A stretch of 64,000 nucleotides of DNA from Streptomyces avermitilis MA-4680 = NBRC 14893 (lineage in GTDB: Bacteria; Actinomycetota; Actinomycetes; Streptomycetales; Streptomycetaceae), in the NCBI RefSeq assembly GCF_000009765.2, contig NC_003155.5:6696001-6760000 (forward strand), written 5' to 3'. Below the pieces are notes generated by a model. That model worked only from the letters and a program-made list of their open reading frames with translations, had not been told where the DNA came from and did not search any database. Position 1 is the first letter of the stretch. Each line of letters starts with the position of its first letter. Shown in pieces: positions 40,403 to 48,598 of the stretch. Made by a program: the position numbers and the translations under genes.

Positions 40403-41635
40403 ATGCCTTCCGCACTTCCCGACGGCGAACCCGTCCCCGACGACGGTTCGCTGCCCGCGCACGCCCTGGCCGGGGCTGCCGAGCGTCCCCTCGGGTTCTA
40501 CCTCCATGTGCCGTACTGCGCGACCCGCTGCGGCTACTGCGACTTCAACACCTACACGGCGACCGAGCTGCGCGGCACGGGAGGCGTTCTGGCCTCCCGC
40601 GACAACTACGCCGAGACGCTGATCGACGAGGTACGCCTGGCCCGCAAGGTGCTCGGTGACGACCCCCGCCCGGTGCGCACGGTGTTCGTCGGCGGCGGTA
40701 CGCCGACGCTGCTGGCCGCCGACGACCTCGTACGGATGCTGGGGGCGGTCCGCGACGAGTTCGGCCTCGCCGACGACGCGGAGGTCACGACGGAGGCGAA
40801 CCCGGAGTCGGTGGACCCGGCGTACCTCGCGACCCTGCGGGCCGGCGGCTTCAACCGTGTCTCCTTCGGCATGCAGAGCGCCCGGCAGCACGTACTGAAG
40901 GTGCTCGACCGCACGCACACGCCCGGCCGTCCCGAGCGGTGCGTCGCGGAGGCGCGGGCGGCGGGCTTCGACCACGTCAACCTGGACCTGATCTACGGCA
41001 CACCGGGGGAGACGGACGACGACTGGCGGGCCTCGCTGGACGCGGCGCTCGGCGCGGGCCCGGACCACATCTCCGCGTACGCCCTGATCGTCGAGGAGGG
41101 CACACAGCTCGCCCGCCGCATCCGCCGCGGCGAGGTCCCGATGACGGACGACGACGTCCACGCCGACCGGTACCTGATCGCCGACGAGATCCTGTCGTCG
41201 GCGGGCTTCGACTGGTACGAGGTGTCGAACTGGGCCACCTCCGAGGCGGGCCGCTGCCTGCACAACGAGCTGTACTGGCGGGGCGCCGACTGGTGGGGCG
41301 CGGGACCCGGCGCGCACAGCCACGTGGGCGGGGTGCGCTGGTGGAACGTGAAGCACCCGGGGGCCTACGCGGGCGCCCTGGCGGCGGGGAAGTCCCCGGG
41401 CGCCGGACGCGAACTCCTCTCCGAGGAGGACCGCCGCGTCGAACGCGTTCTTCTCGAACTGCGGCTGCGTGAGGGCTGCCCGCTGTCGCTGCTCCGCCCC
41501 GACGGCCTGGCCGCCTCCCGCCGGGCACTGTCGGACGGCCTCCTGGAGCCCGGCCCGTACGACGCCGGCCACGCCGTTCTCACGCTGCGGGGGCGGCTGC
41601 TCGCGGACGCGGTGGTCAGGGACCTGGTGGACTGA
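40403..41635 (+). CDS. hemW: Radical SAM heme chaperone HemW
   Basis: Encodes 410 residues from ATG 40403; ATG 40394 is also in frame. The radical SAM cysteines are in YCATRCGYCDFNTYT (CxxxCxxC). LGFYLHVPYC, TVFVGGGTPTLL, TTEANPES, and FDWYEVSNWA and NELYWRGADWWGAGPGAHSH are HemW hallmarks. It is a heme chaperone related to HemN but not a coproporphyrinogen oxidase in the strict sense. It usually lies near hrcA-dnaJ, as here. Confidence 0.95.
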   Translation: MPSALPDGEPVPDDGSLPAHALAGAAERPLGFYLHVPYCATRCGYCDFNTYTATELRGTGGVLASRDNYAETLIDEVRLARKVLGDDPRPVRTVFVGGGTPTLLAADDLVRMLGAVRDEFGLADDAEVTTEANPESVDPAYLATLRAGGFNRVSFGMQSARQHVLKVLDRTHTPGRPERCVAEARAAGFDHVNLDLIYGTPGETDDDWRASLDAALGAGPDHISAYALIVEEGTQLARRIRRGEVPMTDDDVHADRYLIADEILSSAGFDWYEVSNWATSEAGRCLHNELYWRGADWWGAGPGAHSHVGGVRWWNVKHPGAYAGALAAGKSPGAGRELLSEEDRRVERVLLELRLREGCPLSLLRPDGLAASRRALSDGLLEPGPYDAGHAVLTLRGRLLADAVVRDLVD

Positions 41636-41671
41636 GCCGTCGGCGGCCGGGGTCCGGCGCTTGTCCGGGGG

Positions 41672-42484
41672 TCAGGCCGGACCTCCGGCCGTGACGAAGT
41701 CGATCAGCTCCTCCACCCGGCCCAGGAGCTCCGGCTCCAGATCCTTGTAGGAGCGCACGCGGGACAGGATGTGCTGCCAGGCCGCGCCCGTGTTCTCCGG
41801 CCAGCCGAGCGCGCGGCACACGCCCTTCTTCCAGTCCTGGCCGTGGGGGACACGGGGCCAGGACTGGATGCCGACCGACGCCGGCTTCACCGCCTCCCAC
41901 ACGTCGATGTAGGGGTGGCCCACCACCAAGGCGTACTCGCTCGTCACCGACTCCGCGATGCGGGACTCCTTGGTGCCGGGGACCAGGTGGTCGACCAGGA
42001 TGCCGAGGCGCGCGTCCGGGCCCGGGGCGAAGTCCGTGACGATCCGTGGCAGGTCGTCGACGCCCTCCAGGTACTCCACCACCACCCCCTCGACGCGCAG
42101 ATCGTCGCCCCACACCTTCTCGACCAGCTCCGCGTCGTGGCGGCCCTCGACGTAGATGCGGCCGGCGCGGGCCACCCGGGCGCGGGCGCCGGGGACGGCC
42201 ACCGAACCGGAGGCGGTACGGGTGGGGCGTACGGGAGCGTTGCCGGACGGGCGGACGAGGGTCACCACGCGGCCCTCCAGCAGAAAGCCCCGCGGCTCCA
42301 GCGGGAACACCCGGTGCTTGCCGAAGCGGTCCTCCAGCGTCACCGTGCCCGCCTCGCAGCGGATCACCGCCCCGCAGAAGCCGGTGCCGGGCTCCTCCAC
42401 CACCAGACCCGGGTCCGCCGGGACCTCGGGCACGGGCTTGGGCTTCTTCCACGGCGGGGTCAGATCCGGCGAGTACTGGCGCAT
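41672..42484 (-). CDS. DUF3097 protein
   Basis: Encodes 270 residues from ATG 42484 (MRQYSPDLTPPWKKPKPVPEVPAD). This actinobacterial family has a beta-barrel N-terminus (VVEEPGTGFCGAVIRCEAGTVTLEDRFGKHRVFPL) and a TOPRIM-like core (GRIYVEGRHDAELVEKVWGDDLR...LGILVDHLVPGTKESRIA). YVEGRHDAELVEKVWG is the strongest signature. The biochemical role is unknown; TOPRIM suggests nucleic-acid action. It converges on hemW. Confidence 0.93.
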   Translation of the reverse strand: MRQYSPDLTPPWKKPKPVPEVPADPGLVVEEPGTGFCGAVIRCEAGTVTLEDRFGKHRVFPLEPRGFLLEGRVVTLVRPSGNAPVRPTRTASGSVAVPGARARVARAGRIYVEGRHDAELVEKVWGDDLRVEGVVVEYLEGVDDLPRIVTDFAPGPDARLGILVDHLVPGTKESRIAESVTSEYALVVGHPYIDVWEAVKPASVGIQSWPRVPHGQDWKKGVCRALGWPENTGAAWQHILSRVRSYKDLEPELLGRVEELIDFVTAGGPA

Positions 42485-42589
42485 TCGCATGACGATAGGA
42501 GAAGCGCGGCGGGAGACGGAGGAGCGGGGCGCCCCGACACGCCGGGAGTCCCGCAATCCGGCGTGCCCACGCCGTCCCGAAGCGGGTCG

Positions 42590-43318
42590 CTACGCGATGC
42601 CGAAGCGGGCCGCCAGTTCGTCCCGCTGGGTCCGGACGAATGCCGCGTCCACCGTGGCTCCGTGGCCGGGGACGTACACAGCGTCCTGTCCGCCCAGGTC
42701 CAGCAGCCGGTCCAGGGCCGCCGGCCAGTGTGACGGGATCGCGTCCGGCCCTGCCTGGGGCTCGCCCGACTCCTCCACCAGGTCGCCGCAGAAGACGACC
42801 TCCGGCGAGGAGGACACCAGGACGGCCAGGTCGTACGCCGTGTGACCGGGACCCACGTTCGCCAGCAGCACCTGCACCTCGCCGCCCAGGTCCAGGGTCC
42901 ACTCGCCGAAGACATGGTGGCGGGGGCGTACGAGCAGGTCCGCGGCCCCCTCCGCCGCGCGCGGGTCCAGGCCGTTGCGCACGGCGTCCGCGCGCAGCTC
43001 CTCGCGGCCGTGCGCGAGGGCCGTGTCCAGGCCGACCGCGCCGAAGACCTCCACCCCGGAGAACGCCGCCGCGCCGAAGACATGATCGAAATGGGGGTGT
43101 GTGAGCGCGAGATGCGTCACACGGCGGCCGGGTCCCAGCAGCCGCTGCGCCTCCGCCCGCAGCAGCGCGCCCTCCCGCAGACTCGACCCCGCGTCGATCA
43201 TGAGGGCCGCGCTGTCGCCGATCACCAGCCCGACCGTGCAGTCCCACCCCGGAAGCCGGCGCCGCCCGACGAACGGCGCCACGCTCTCCCATCCCGCCTC
43301 TTCCCAAGTCACCCGCAT
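42590..43318 (-). CDS. Metallo-beta-lactamase-fold hydrolase
   Basis: Encodes 242 residues (MRVTWEEAGWESVAPFVGRRRL...). The metal site is LTHPHFDHVFGAAAF (HxHxD-like: THPHFDH). Later ligands are the His in PGHTAYDLAVL, FCGDLVEES, and the terminal YVPGHGATVD. The fold fits a glyoxalase-II or quinone-like hydrolase; the substrate is unknown. It lies upstream of and divergent from hrcA. Confidence 0.85.
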   Translation of the reverse strand: MRVTWEEAGWESVAPFVGRRRLPGWDCTVGLVIGDSAALMIDAGSSLREGALLRAEAQRLLGPGRRVTHLALTHPHFDHVFGAAAFSGVEVFGAVGLDTALAHGREELRADAVRNGLDPRAAEGAADLLVRPRHHVFGEWTLDLGGEVQVLLANVGPGHTAYDLAVLVSSSPEVVFCGDLVEESGEPQAGPDAIPSHWPAALDRLLDLGGQDAVYVPGHGATVDAAFVRTQRDELAARFGIA

Positions 43319-43447
43319 ACGGAGACGCTAGCCCCAGCCGCCCCGCCCGGCAGGACACCACCGGACAGGTCGGTCACCTCGGCACGACTTCGCAGGACCG
43401 CCCTTGCCGGGGCCGTACCTCACAGCCGTACACTGGGCGCGGGGATG

Positions 43448-43474
43448 CTGGCACTCGCGCGCGCTGAGTGCCAG
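43448..43474. promoter_or_regulatory. CIRCE operator
   Basis: CTGGCACTC-N9-GAGTGCCAG matches CIRCE (TTAGCACTC-N9-GAGTGCTAA) with its conserved core. It ends 36 bp before the hrcA ATG. HrcA binds CIRCE to repress heat-shock genes, so this operon is autoregulated. Confidence 0.93.
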
Positions 43475-43509
43475 GAGAAACGGCGAGCGGACGACTGGAG
43501 GTGTGCGCG

Positions 43510-44526
43510 ATGCTCAGTGAACGCAGGCTCGAGGTGCTGCGCGCCATCGTCCAGGACTACGTCGGCACCGAGGAGCCGGTGGGTTCCAAGGCGCTCACCG
43601 AGCGGCACAACCTCGGAGTCTCCCCGGCGACCGTGCGCAACGACATGGCGGCGCTGGAGGACGAGGGCTACATCGCGCAGCCGCACACCAGTGCGGGCCG
43701 CATCCCCACGGACAGGGGCTACCGCCTCTTCGTCGACAAGCTCGCGGGCGTCAAGCCGATGACCGGGCCCGAGCGGCGCGCGATTCAGAACTTCCTCGAC
43801 GGCGCCGTCGATCTCGACGATGTCGTCGGCCGGACCGTGCGGCTGCTGGCGCAGCTCACCCGGCAGGTCGCCGTCGTGCAGTACCCGTCGCTGACGCGGT
43901 CCACCGTGCGGCACGTGGAGCTGCTGTCGCTCGCCCCCGCGCGCGTGATGCTGGTACTGATCACGGACACGGGCCGGGTCGAGCAGCGGATGATCGACTG
44001 CCCGGCGCCGTTCGGGGAGACGTCCCTCGCGGATCTGCGCGCGCGGCTCAACAGCCGGGTCGCCGGCCGTCGCTTCGCGGACGTGCCGCAGCTCGTGCAG
44101 GACCTGTCCGAGGCGTTCGATCCCGAGGACCGGGGTACGGTCACGACCGTGCTCTCCACTCTTCTGGAGACGCTCGTCGAGGAGACCGAGGAGCGGCTGA
44201 TGATCGGCGGCACCGCCAATCTCACCCGCTTCGGACATGACTTCCCTCTCACGATCCGGCCGGTCCTCGAGGCGCTGGAGGAGCAGGTCGTGCTCCTCAA
44301 GTTGCTTGGTTCGGCCGGGGATTCGGGCATGACCGTACGGATCGGTCACGAGAACGCGTATGAGGGACTCAACTCCACGTCCGTGGTCTCCGTCGGCTAC
44401 GGTTCGGGCGACGAGGCAGTAGCCAAACTCGGCGTGGTCGGACCGACCCGCATGGATTACCCGGGAACGATGGGAGCGGTACGCGCAGTGGCACGGTACG
44501 TCGGACAGATCCTGGCGGAGTCGTAA
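43510..44526 (+). CDS. hrcA: Heat-inducible transcription repressor HrcA
   Basis: Encodes 338 residues from ATG 43510. The winged helix is MLSERRLEVLRAIVQDYVGTEEPVGSKAL...VSPATVRNDMAALEDEGYIAQPHTSAGRIPT. The GAF-like dimerisation part follows, ending GPTRMDYPGTMGAVRAVARYVGQIL. It represses chaperone genes through CIRCE, one copy of which sits at its own promoter. Its stop abuts the dnaJ GTG, so the genes are co-translated. Confidence 0.97.
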   Translation: MLSERRLEVLRAIVQDYVGTEEPVGSKALTERHNLGVSPATVRNDMAALEDEGYIAQPHTSAGRIPTDRGYRLFVDKLAGVKPMTGPERRAIQNFLDGAVDLDDVVGRTVRLLAQLTRQVAVVQYPSLTRSTVRHVELLSLAPARVMLVLITDTGRVEQRMIDCPAPFGETSLADLRARLNSRVAGRRFADVPQLVQDLSEAFDPEDRGTVTTVLSTLLETLVEETEERLMIGGTANLTRFGHDFPLTIRPVLEALEEQVVLLKLLGSAGDSGMTVRIGHENAYEGLNSTSVVSVGYGSGDEAVAKLGVVGPTRMDYPGTMGAVRAVARYVGQILAES

Positions 44527-45663
44527 GTGGCCACGGACTACTACGCCGTACTCGGCGTGCGCCGCGACGCGTCTCAGGACGAGATCAAGAAGGCATTCCG
44601 GCGGCTCGCTCGCGAGCTGCACCCGGATGTCAATCCCGATCCGAAGACGCAGGAGCGCTTCAAGGAGATCAACGCCGCCTACGAGGTGTTGTCGGACCCG
44701 CAGAAGAAGCAGGTCTACGACCTCGGCGGTGACCCGCTCTCGCAGAGCGGCGGCGGAGGCGCGGGCGGCTTCGGCGCCGGTGGCTTCGGCAACTTCTCCG
44801 ACATCATGGACGCGTTCTTCGGCACGGCGTCGCAGCGCGGACCGCGCTCGCGCACCCGCCGGGGCCAGGACGCCATGATCCGGGTGGAGATCGAGCTCGA
44901 CGAGGCGGCCTTCGGCACGACGAAGGACATCCAGGTCGAGACGGCCGTCGTCTGTACGACGTGCAGCGGCGAGGGTGCCGCCCCGGGGACGAGCGCGCAG
45001 ACCTGTGACATGTGCCGCGGCCGCGGTGAGGTCTCGCAGGTGACGCGGTCCTTCCTGGGCCAGGTCATGACGTCCCGCCCCTGCCCCCAGTGCCAGGGCT
45101 TCGGCACGGTCGTTCCGACGCCGTGCCCGGAGTGCGCGGGCGACGGCCGGGTGCGTTCCCGCCGGACCCTGACCGTGAAGATCCCGGCCGGTGTCGACAA
45201 CGGCACACGGATCCAGCTCGCGGGCGAGGGCGAGGTCGGCCCCGGCGGCGGTCCGGCCGGTGATCTGTACGTCGAGATCCACGAGCTGCCGCACCAGACC
45301 TTCCAGCGGCGCGGCGACGACCTGCACTGCACGGTCACGATCCCGATGACGGCGGCGGCCCTCGGCACGAAGGTCCCGCTGGAGACGCTGGACGGCATGG
45401 AGGAGGTCGACATCCGCCCGGGCACGCAGTCCGGTCAGTCGATCCCGCTGCACGGCCGGGGCATCACGCATCTGCGGGGCGGCGGCCGGGGCGATCTGAT
45501 CGTCCACGTCGAGGTCACCACGCCGACGAAGATGGACCCCGAGCAGGAGCGCCTGCTGCGTGAACTGGCCAAGCTGCGTGGCGAGGAGCGGCCCACGGGG
45601 CAGTTCCAGCCGGGGCAGCAGGGACTGTTCTCGCGGCTGAAGGACGCGTTCAACGGCCGCTGA
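44527..45663 (+). CDS. dnaJ: Chaperone protein DnaJ
   Basis: Encodes 378 residues from GTG 44527, immediately after hrcA. The J domain has HPD in ELHPDVNPD. A Gly-rich linker follows (GGGGAGGFGAGGFGNF). Four CxxCxGxG-type zinc repeats are CTTCSGEGAA, CDMCRGRG, CPQCQGFG and CPECAGDG. The substrate-binding C-terminus follows. It stimulates DnaK. It is the second of two dnaJ genes usual in Streptomyces, inferred from its hrcA linkage. Confidence 0.96.
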   Translation: MATDYYAVLGVRRDASQDEIKKAFRRLARELHPDVNPDPKTQERFKEINAAYEVLSDPQKKQVYDLGGDPLSQSGGGGAGGFGAGGFGNFSDIMDAFFGTASQRGPRSRTRRGQDAMIRVEIELDEAAFGTTKDIQVETAVVCTTCSGEGAAPGTSAQTCDMCRGRGEVSQVTRSFLGQVMTSRPCPQCQGFGTVVPTPCPECAGDGRVRSRRTLTVKIPAGVDNGTRIQLAGEGEVGPGGGPAGDLYVEIHELPHQTFQRRGDDLHCTVTIPMTAAALGTKVPLETLDGMEEVDIRPGTQSGQSIPLHGRGITHLRGGGRGDLIVHVEVTTPTKMDPEQERLLRELAKLRGEERPTGQFQPGQQGLFSRLKDAFNGR

Positions 45664-45853
45664 CATGGGTGCGGTCCGGTGGCTGCCGCCCCGGACCGAC
45701 GGACGGGGCGCGAGTACGGTCGCAGGGCCGGATGGCCTGATCTCGCCCCCGAAGGACGGTGCCCGCGCCGCCTGACGCGAGCCCATTCCGCCGGCCTATG
45801 CCAGCAGCACGGCCGGATTCGGACTTGTACGGAGGACGTGACAACATGCCGTC

Positions 45854-46927
45854 ATGTCCTCCGCGCTGACCGATCTCTTCCCACATCCGATCGTGCAGGC
45901 CCCCATGGCGGGCGGCGTCTCCGTGCCGCAGCTCGCCGCCGCCGTGTCCGAGGCCGGCGGGCTCGGGTTCCTCGCCGCCGGGTACAAGACCGCCGACGGC
46001 ATGTACCAGGAGATCAAGCAGCTACGCGGGCTGACCGGCCGCCCCTTCGGCGTGAACCTCTTCATGCCGCAGCCCGAGCAGGCGGACCCCGCCGCCGTCG
46101 AGGTCTACGCCAACCAGCTCGCCGGCGAGGCGTCCTGGTACGAGACCGAGCTCGGCGATCCCGACAGCGGCCGCGACGACGGCTACGACGCCAAGCTCGC
46201 CGTCCTCCTCGACAACCCGGTGCCGGTCGCCTCCTTCCACTTCGGCTGCCCCGCCCGCGACGTCCTGGAGGCCCTCGCCCGCGCGGGAACCTTCACCCTG
46301 GTCACCGCGACCACCGTCGACGAGGCCCTCGCCGTGCAGCGCGCGGGCGCCGGCGCGGTGATCGTCCAGGGCGTGGAGGCCGGCGGCCACCAGGGCACCC
46401 ACCGCGACAACCCGGAGGCGGACGGGGCGGGGATCGGCCTCCTCTCGCTCCTCGCGCAGGTCCGCGAGGCCGTGACGCTCCCGATCGTCGCCGCCGGCGG
46501 CATCATGCGGGGCAGCCAGATCGCCGCCGTCCTCGCGGCCGGCGCGAGCGCCGCCCAGCTCGGCACGGCGTTCGTCGCCACGCCCGAGTCCGGCGCCAAC
46601 GCCCTGCACAAGCAGGCGCTGACCAACCCGCTCTTCGTCCGCACGGAGCTGACCCGCGCGTTCTCCGGGCGTCCGGCGCGCGGCCTGGTCAACCGCTTCA
46701 TGCGCGAGCACGGGCCGTACGCGCCCGCCGCCTACCCCGAGGTCCACCACCTCACCTCGCCGCTGCGCAAGGCGGCGGCCAAGGCGGGCGACGCGCAGGG
46801 CATGGCGCTGTGGGCCGGCCAGGGCCACCGCATGGCCCGCGAACTGCCCGCCGGACAGCTGGTGCGGACCCTGGCCGACGAGGTCGAGGCCGCGAAGACA
46901 GCGTTGTCGGGCGGTGGCGCGCGATGA
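45854..46927 (+). CDS. Nitronate monooxygenase family FMN enzyme
   Basis: Encodes 357 residues from ATG 45854. The 2-nitropropane dioxygenase barrel is visible: PIVQAPMAGGVSVPQLAAAVSEAGGLGFLAAGY at the start, VEAGGHQGTHRD as the active-site/FMN segment, and VAAGGIMRGSQIAAVLAAGASAAQLGTAF as phosphate binding. It oxidises alkyl nitronates. The stop overlaps the rsmE start (ATGA), so the two are coupled. Confidence 0.92.
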   Translation: MSSALTDLFPHPIVQAPMAGGVSVPQLAAAVSEAGGLGFLAAGYKTADGMYQEIKQLRGLTGRPFGVNLFMPQPEQADPAAVEVYANQLAGEASWYETELGDPDSGRDDGYDAKLAVLLDNPVPVASFHFGCPARDVLEALARAGTFTLVTATTVDEALAVQRAGAGAVIVQGVEAGGHQGTHRDNPEADGAGIGLLSLLAQVREAVTLPIVAAGGIMRGSQIAAVLAAGASAAQLGTAFVATPESGANALHKQALTNPLFVRTELTRAFSGRPARGLVNRFMREHGPYAPAAYPEVHHLTSPLRKAAAKAGDAQGMALWAGQGHRMARELPAGQLVRTLADEVEAAKTALSGGGAR

Positions 46928-47673
46928 CCGCACCGGTGTTCGTGGTCGAGCATTTCAACGCGGGCGGTGGCGGACACTACGTGCTCGACGGCGCCGAAGG
47001 ACGGCACGCCGTCTCCGTGAAGCGGCTGCGGCCCGGTGAGGACGTCGTCCTCACGGACGGGGCCGGACGGTGGGCGGACTGCGTGGTGCTCGGCACCGAG
47101 GGCAAGGACCGGCTGATCGTCCAGATGGACTCGGTGACCGAGGAGCCGCCGGAGGAGCCGCGCATCACCGTCGTCCAGGCCCTGCCCAAGGGCGACCGGG
47201 GCGAACTGGCCGTCGAGACCATGACCGAGACCGGCGTCGACGCGATCGTCCCGTGGGCGGCCGCCCGCTGCATCACGCAGTGGAAGGGCGACCGGGGCCA
47301 GAAGGCGCTCGCCAAATGGCGGTCGACGGCGCGCGAGGCCGGCAAGCAGTCCCGCCGGGTCCGCTTCCCCGAGGTCGCGGGCGCGATGACGAGCAAGCAG
47401 GTCGCCGCACTTCTCGCCACGGCGGATCTGGCGGCGGTGCTGCACGAGGACACGGAGCACGGCACCGAGCCGTTCGCGACGGCCCAACTGCCCACGTCCG
47501 GGTCGATCGTGCTGGTGGTCGGCCCCGAGGGCGGGATCTCTCCCGAGGAGATCGAACTCTTCACCGGGGTGGGCGCGAAGACGTTCCACCTGGGGCGCAC
47601 CGTGCTGCGCACATCGACCGCCGGGACCGTGGCGACGGCGCTGCTGCTCGCCCGTACGGGCCGCTGGTCCTGA
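46924..47673 (+). CDS. rsmE: 16S rRNA (uracil-1498-N3)-methyltransferase RsmE
   Basis: Encodes 249 residues from ATG 46924. The N-terminal PUA-like part is followed by a SPOUT fold: VVQALPKGDRGELAVETMTETGVDAIVPWAAARC, then VLVVGPEGGISPEEIELF and LGRTVLRTSTAGTVATALLLA at the knot. It methylates U1498 in the ribosomal decoding region. It is coupled to the preceding oxygenase by a 4-bp overlap. Confidence 0.95.
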   Translation: MTAPVFVVEHFNAGGGGHYVLDGAEGRHAVSVKRLRPGEDVVLTDGAGRWADCVVLGTEGKDRLIVQMDSVTEEPPEEPRITVVQALPKGDRGELAVETMTETGVDAIVPWAAARCITQWKGDRGQKALAKWRSTAREAGKQSRRVRFPEVAGAMTSKQVAALLATADLAAVLHEDTEHGTEPFATAQLPTSGSIVLVVGPEGGISPEEIELFTGVGAKTFHLGRTVLRTSTAGTVATALLLARTGRWS

Positions 47674-47894
47674 CCTCCGCGGGGGACAGCGTGGAACTCG
47701 CCCAAGTACGGCTGCTCGTCGCGGACTGTGCCGCCTGCCTGCACCCATGACCGACCGCAGGCGCGGCGCCCACCTCAAGGACCCCGAGGGCACGGGTGGG
47801 CGGGGCGGGGCGAGACTCGATTGTGACGTGGGCGCGCCCCGAGTGGCCGCATGCGGTCTACCGCGACGCGCGGGACGGTGGGAGGCTGCCCTCC

Positions 47895-48527
47895 ATGGGG
47901 GCATTGAGGCTGATTTGGCGGCGTCCACTCAGGCAGCGTCCGCTCACGCAGCGTCCAGGCGGGCGGCGATCGCGCGGGCAGCGCCCGCCCGGGCGCCGGC
48001 TGGCCGCGGCGGCCGGACTCGCGGTGGTCGCCATGGGCGGTGCCGTCGCGTGCCAGCCCGGCGATCTGAGCACGGCCGCGGTGGCGTACACGACCGACCG
48101 GACCGCGACGACGGAACTCGAACGGCAGCATGTGAACGTCCGCTGGCTCAGCTGCACGGCCACGTACGGGAACGGCAACAAGGCCTACACGCCCGGCAAG
48201 TCGTCCTCGCCGACCGCGAGCACGAACACCGTCGCCACCGTCGACTGCCGGGGGCAGACCTCGGACGGCAAGAAGATCACCGTCAAGGGGAAGGTCACCC
48301 GCGCGGTCGACGGCAAGTGCGTCCGCGGAAACCTCACCGCCACGGTCGGCGGCAAGGAGTGGTTCCACGTGAACGGCCTCGGCAACTGCGACGCCGCCAG
48401 TACGCCCACGTACACCCCGCCCGTCACCTACCGGCCGAGCCCCGGACAGCCGGGCCCCACCGTCACCGTGACGAGGACCATCTGGTGCCAGGGCGACCCC
48501 ACCTGCTGGCCGGTCCAGGGGAAGTGA
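47895..48527 (+). CDS. Putative secreted lipoprotein
   Basis: Encodes 210 residues from ATG 47895 with GGGAGG upstream. An Arg-rich n-region (RRPLRQRPLTQRP...) is followed by AAAAGLAVVAMGGAVACQPGD, with a lipobox GAVAC. The mature part is Thr/Lys-rich, with a beta-strand repeat (TATYGNGNKAYTP...TVDCRGQTSDGKKITVKGKV) and paired Cys. It ends with a Pro/Thr tail and WCQGDPTCWPVQGK. The long n-region is unusual for a lipoprotein. The function is unknown. Confidence 0.7.
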   Translation: MGALRLIWRRPLRQRPLTQRPGGRRSRGQRPPGRRLAAAAGLAVVAMGGAVACQPGDLSTAAVAYTTDRTATTELERQHVNVRWLSCTATYGNGNKAYTPGKSSSPTASTNTVATVDCRGQTSDGKKITVKGKVTRAVDGKCVRGNLTATVGGKEWFHVNGLGNCDAASTPTYTPPVTYRPSPGQPGPTVTVTRTIWCQGDPTCWPVQGK

Positions 48528-48598
48528 CGTGCGGAGCCGATGAGGGCAAGTGATCCAAACCCCTCCCCGAGGGCGCGGTCGCTGCTTAGGGTGATTGG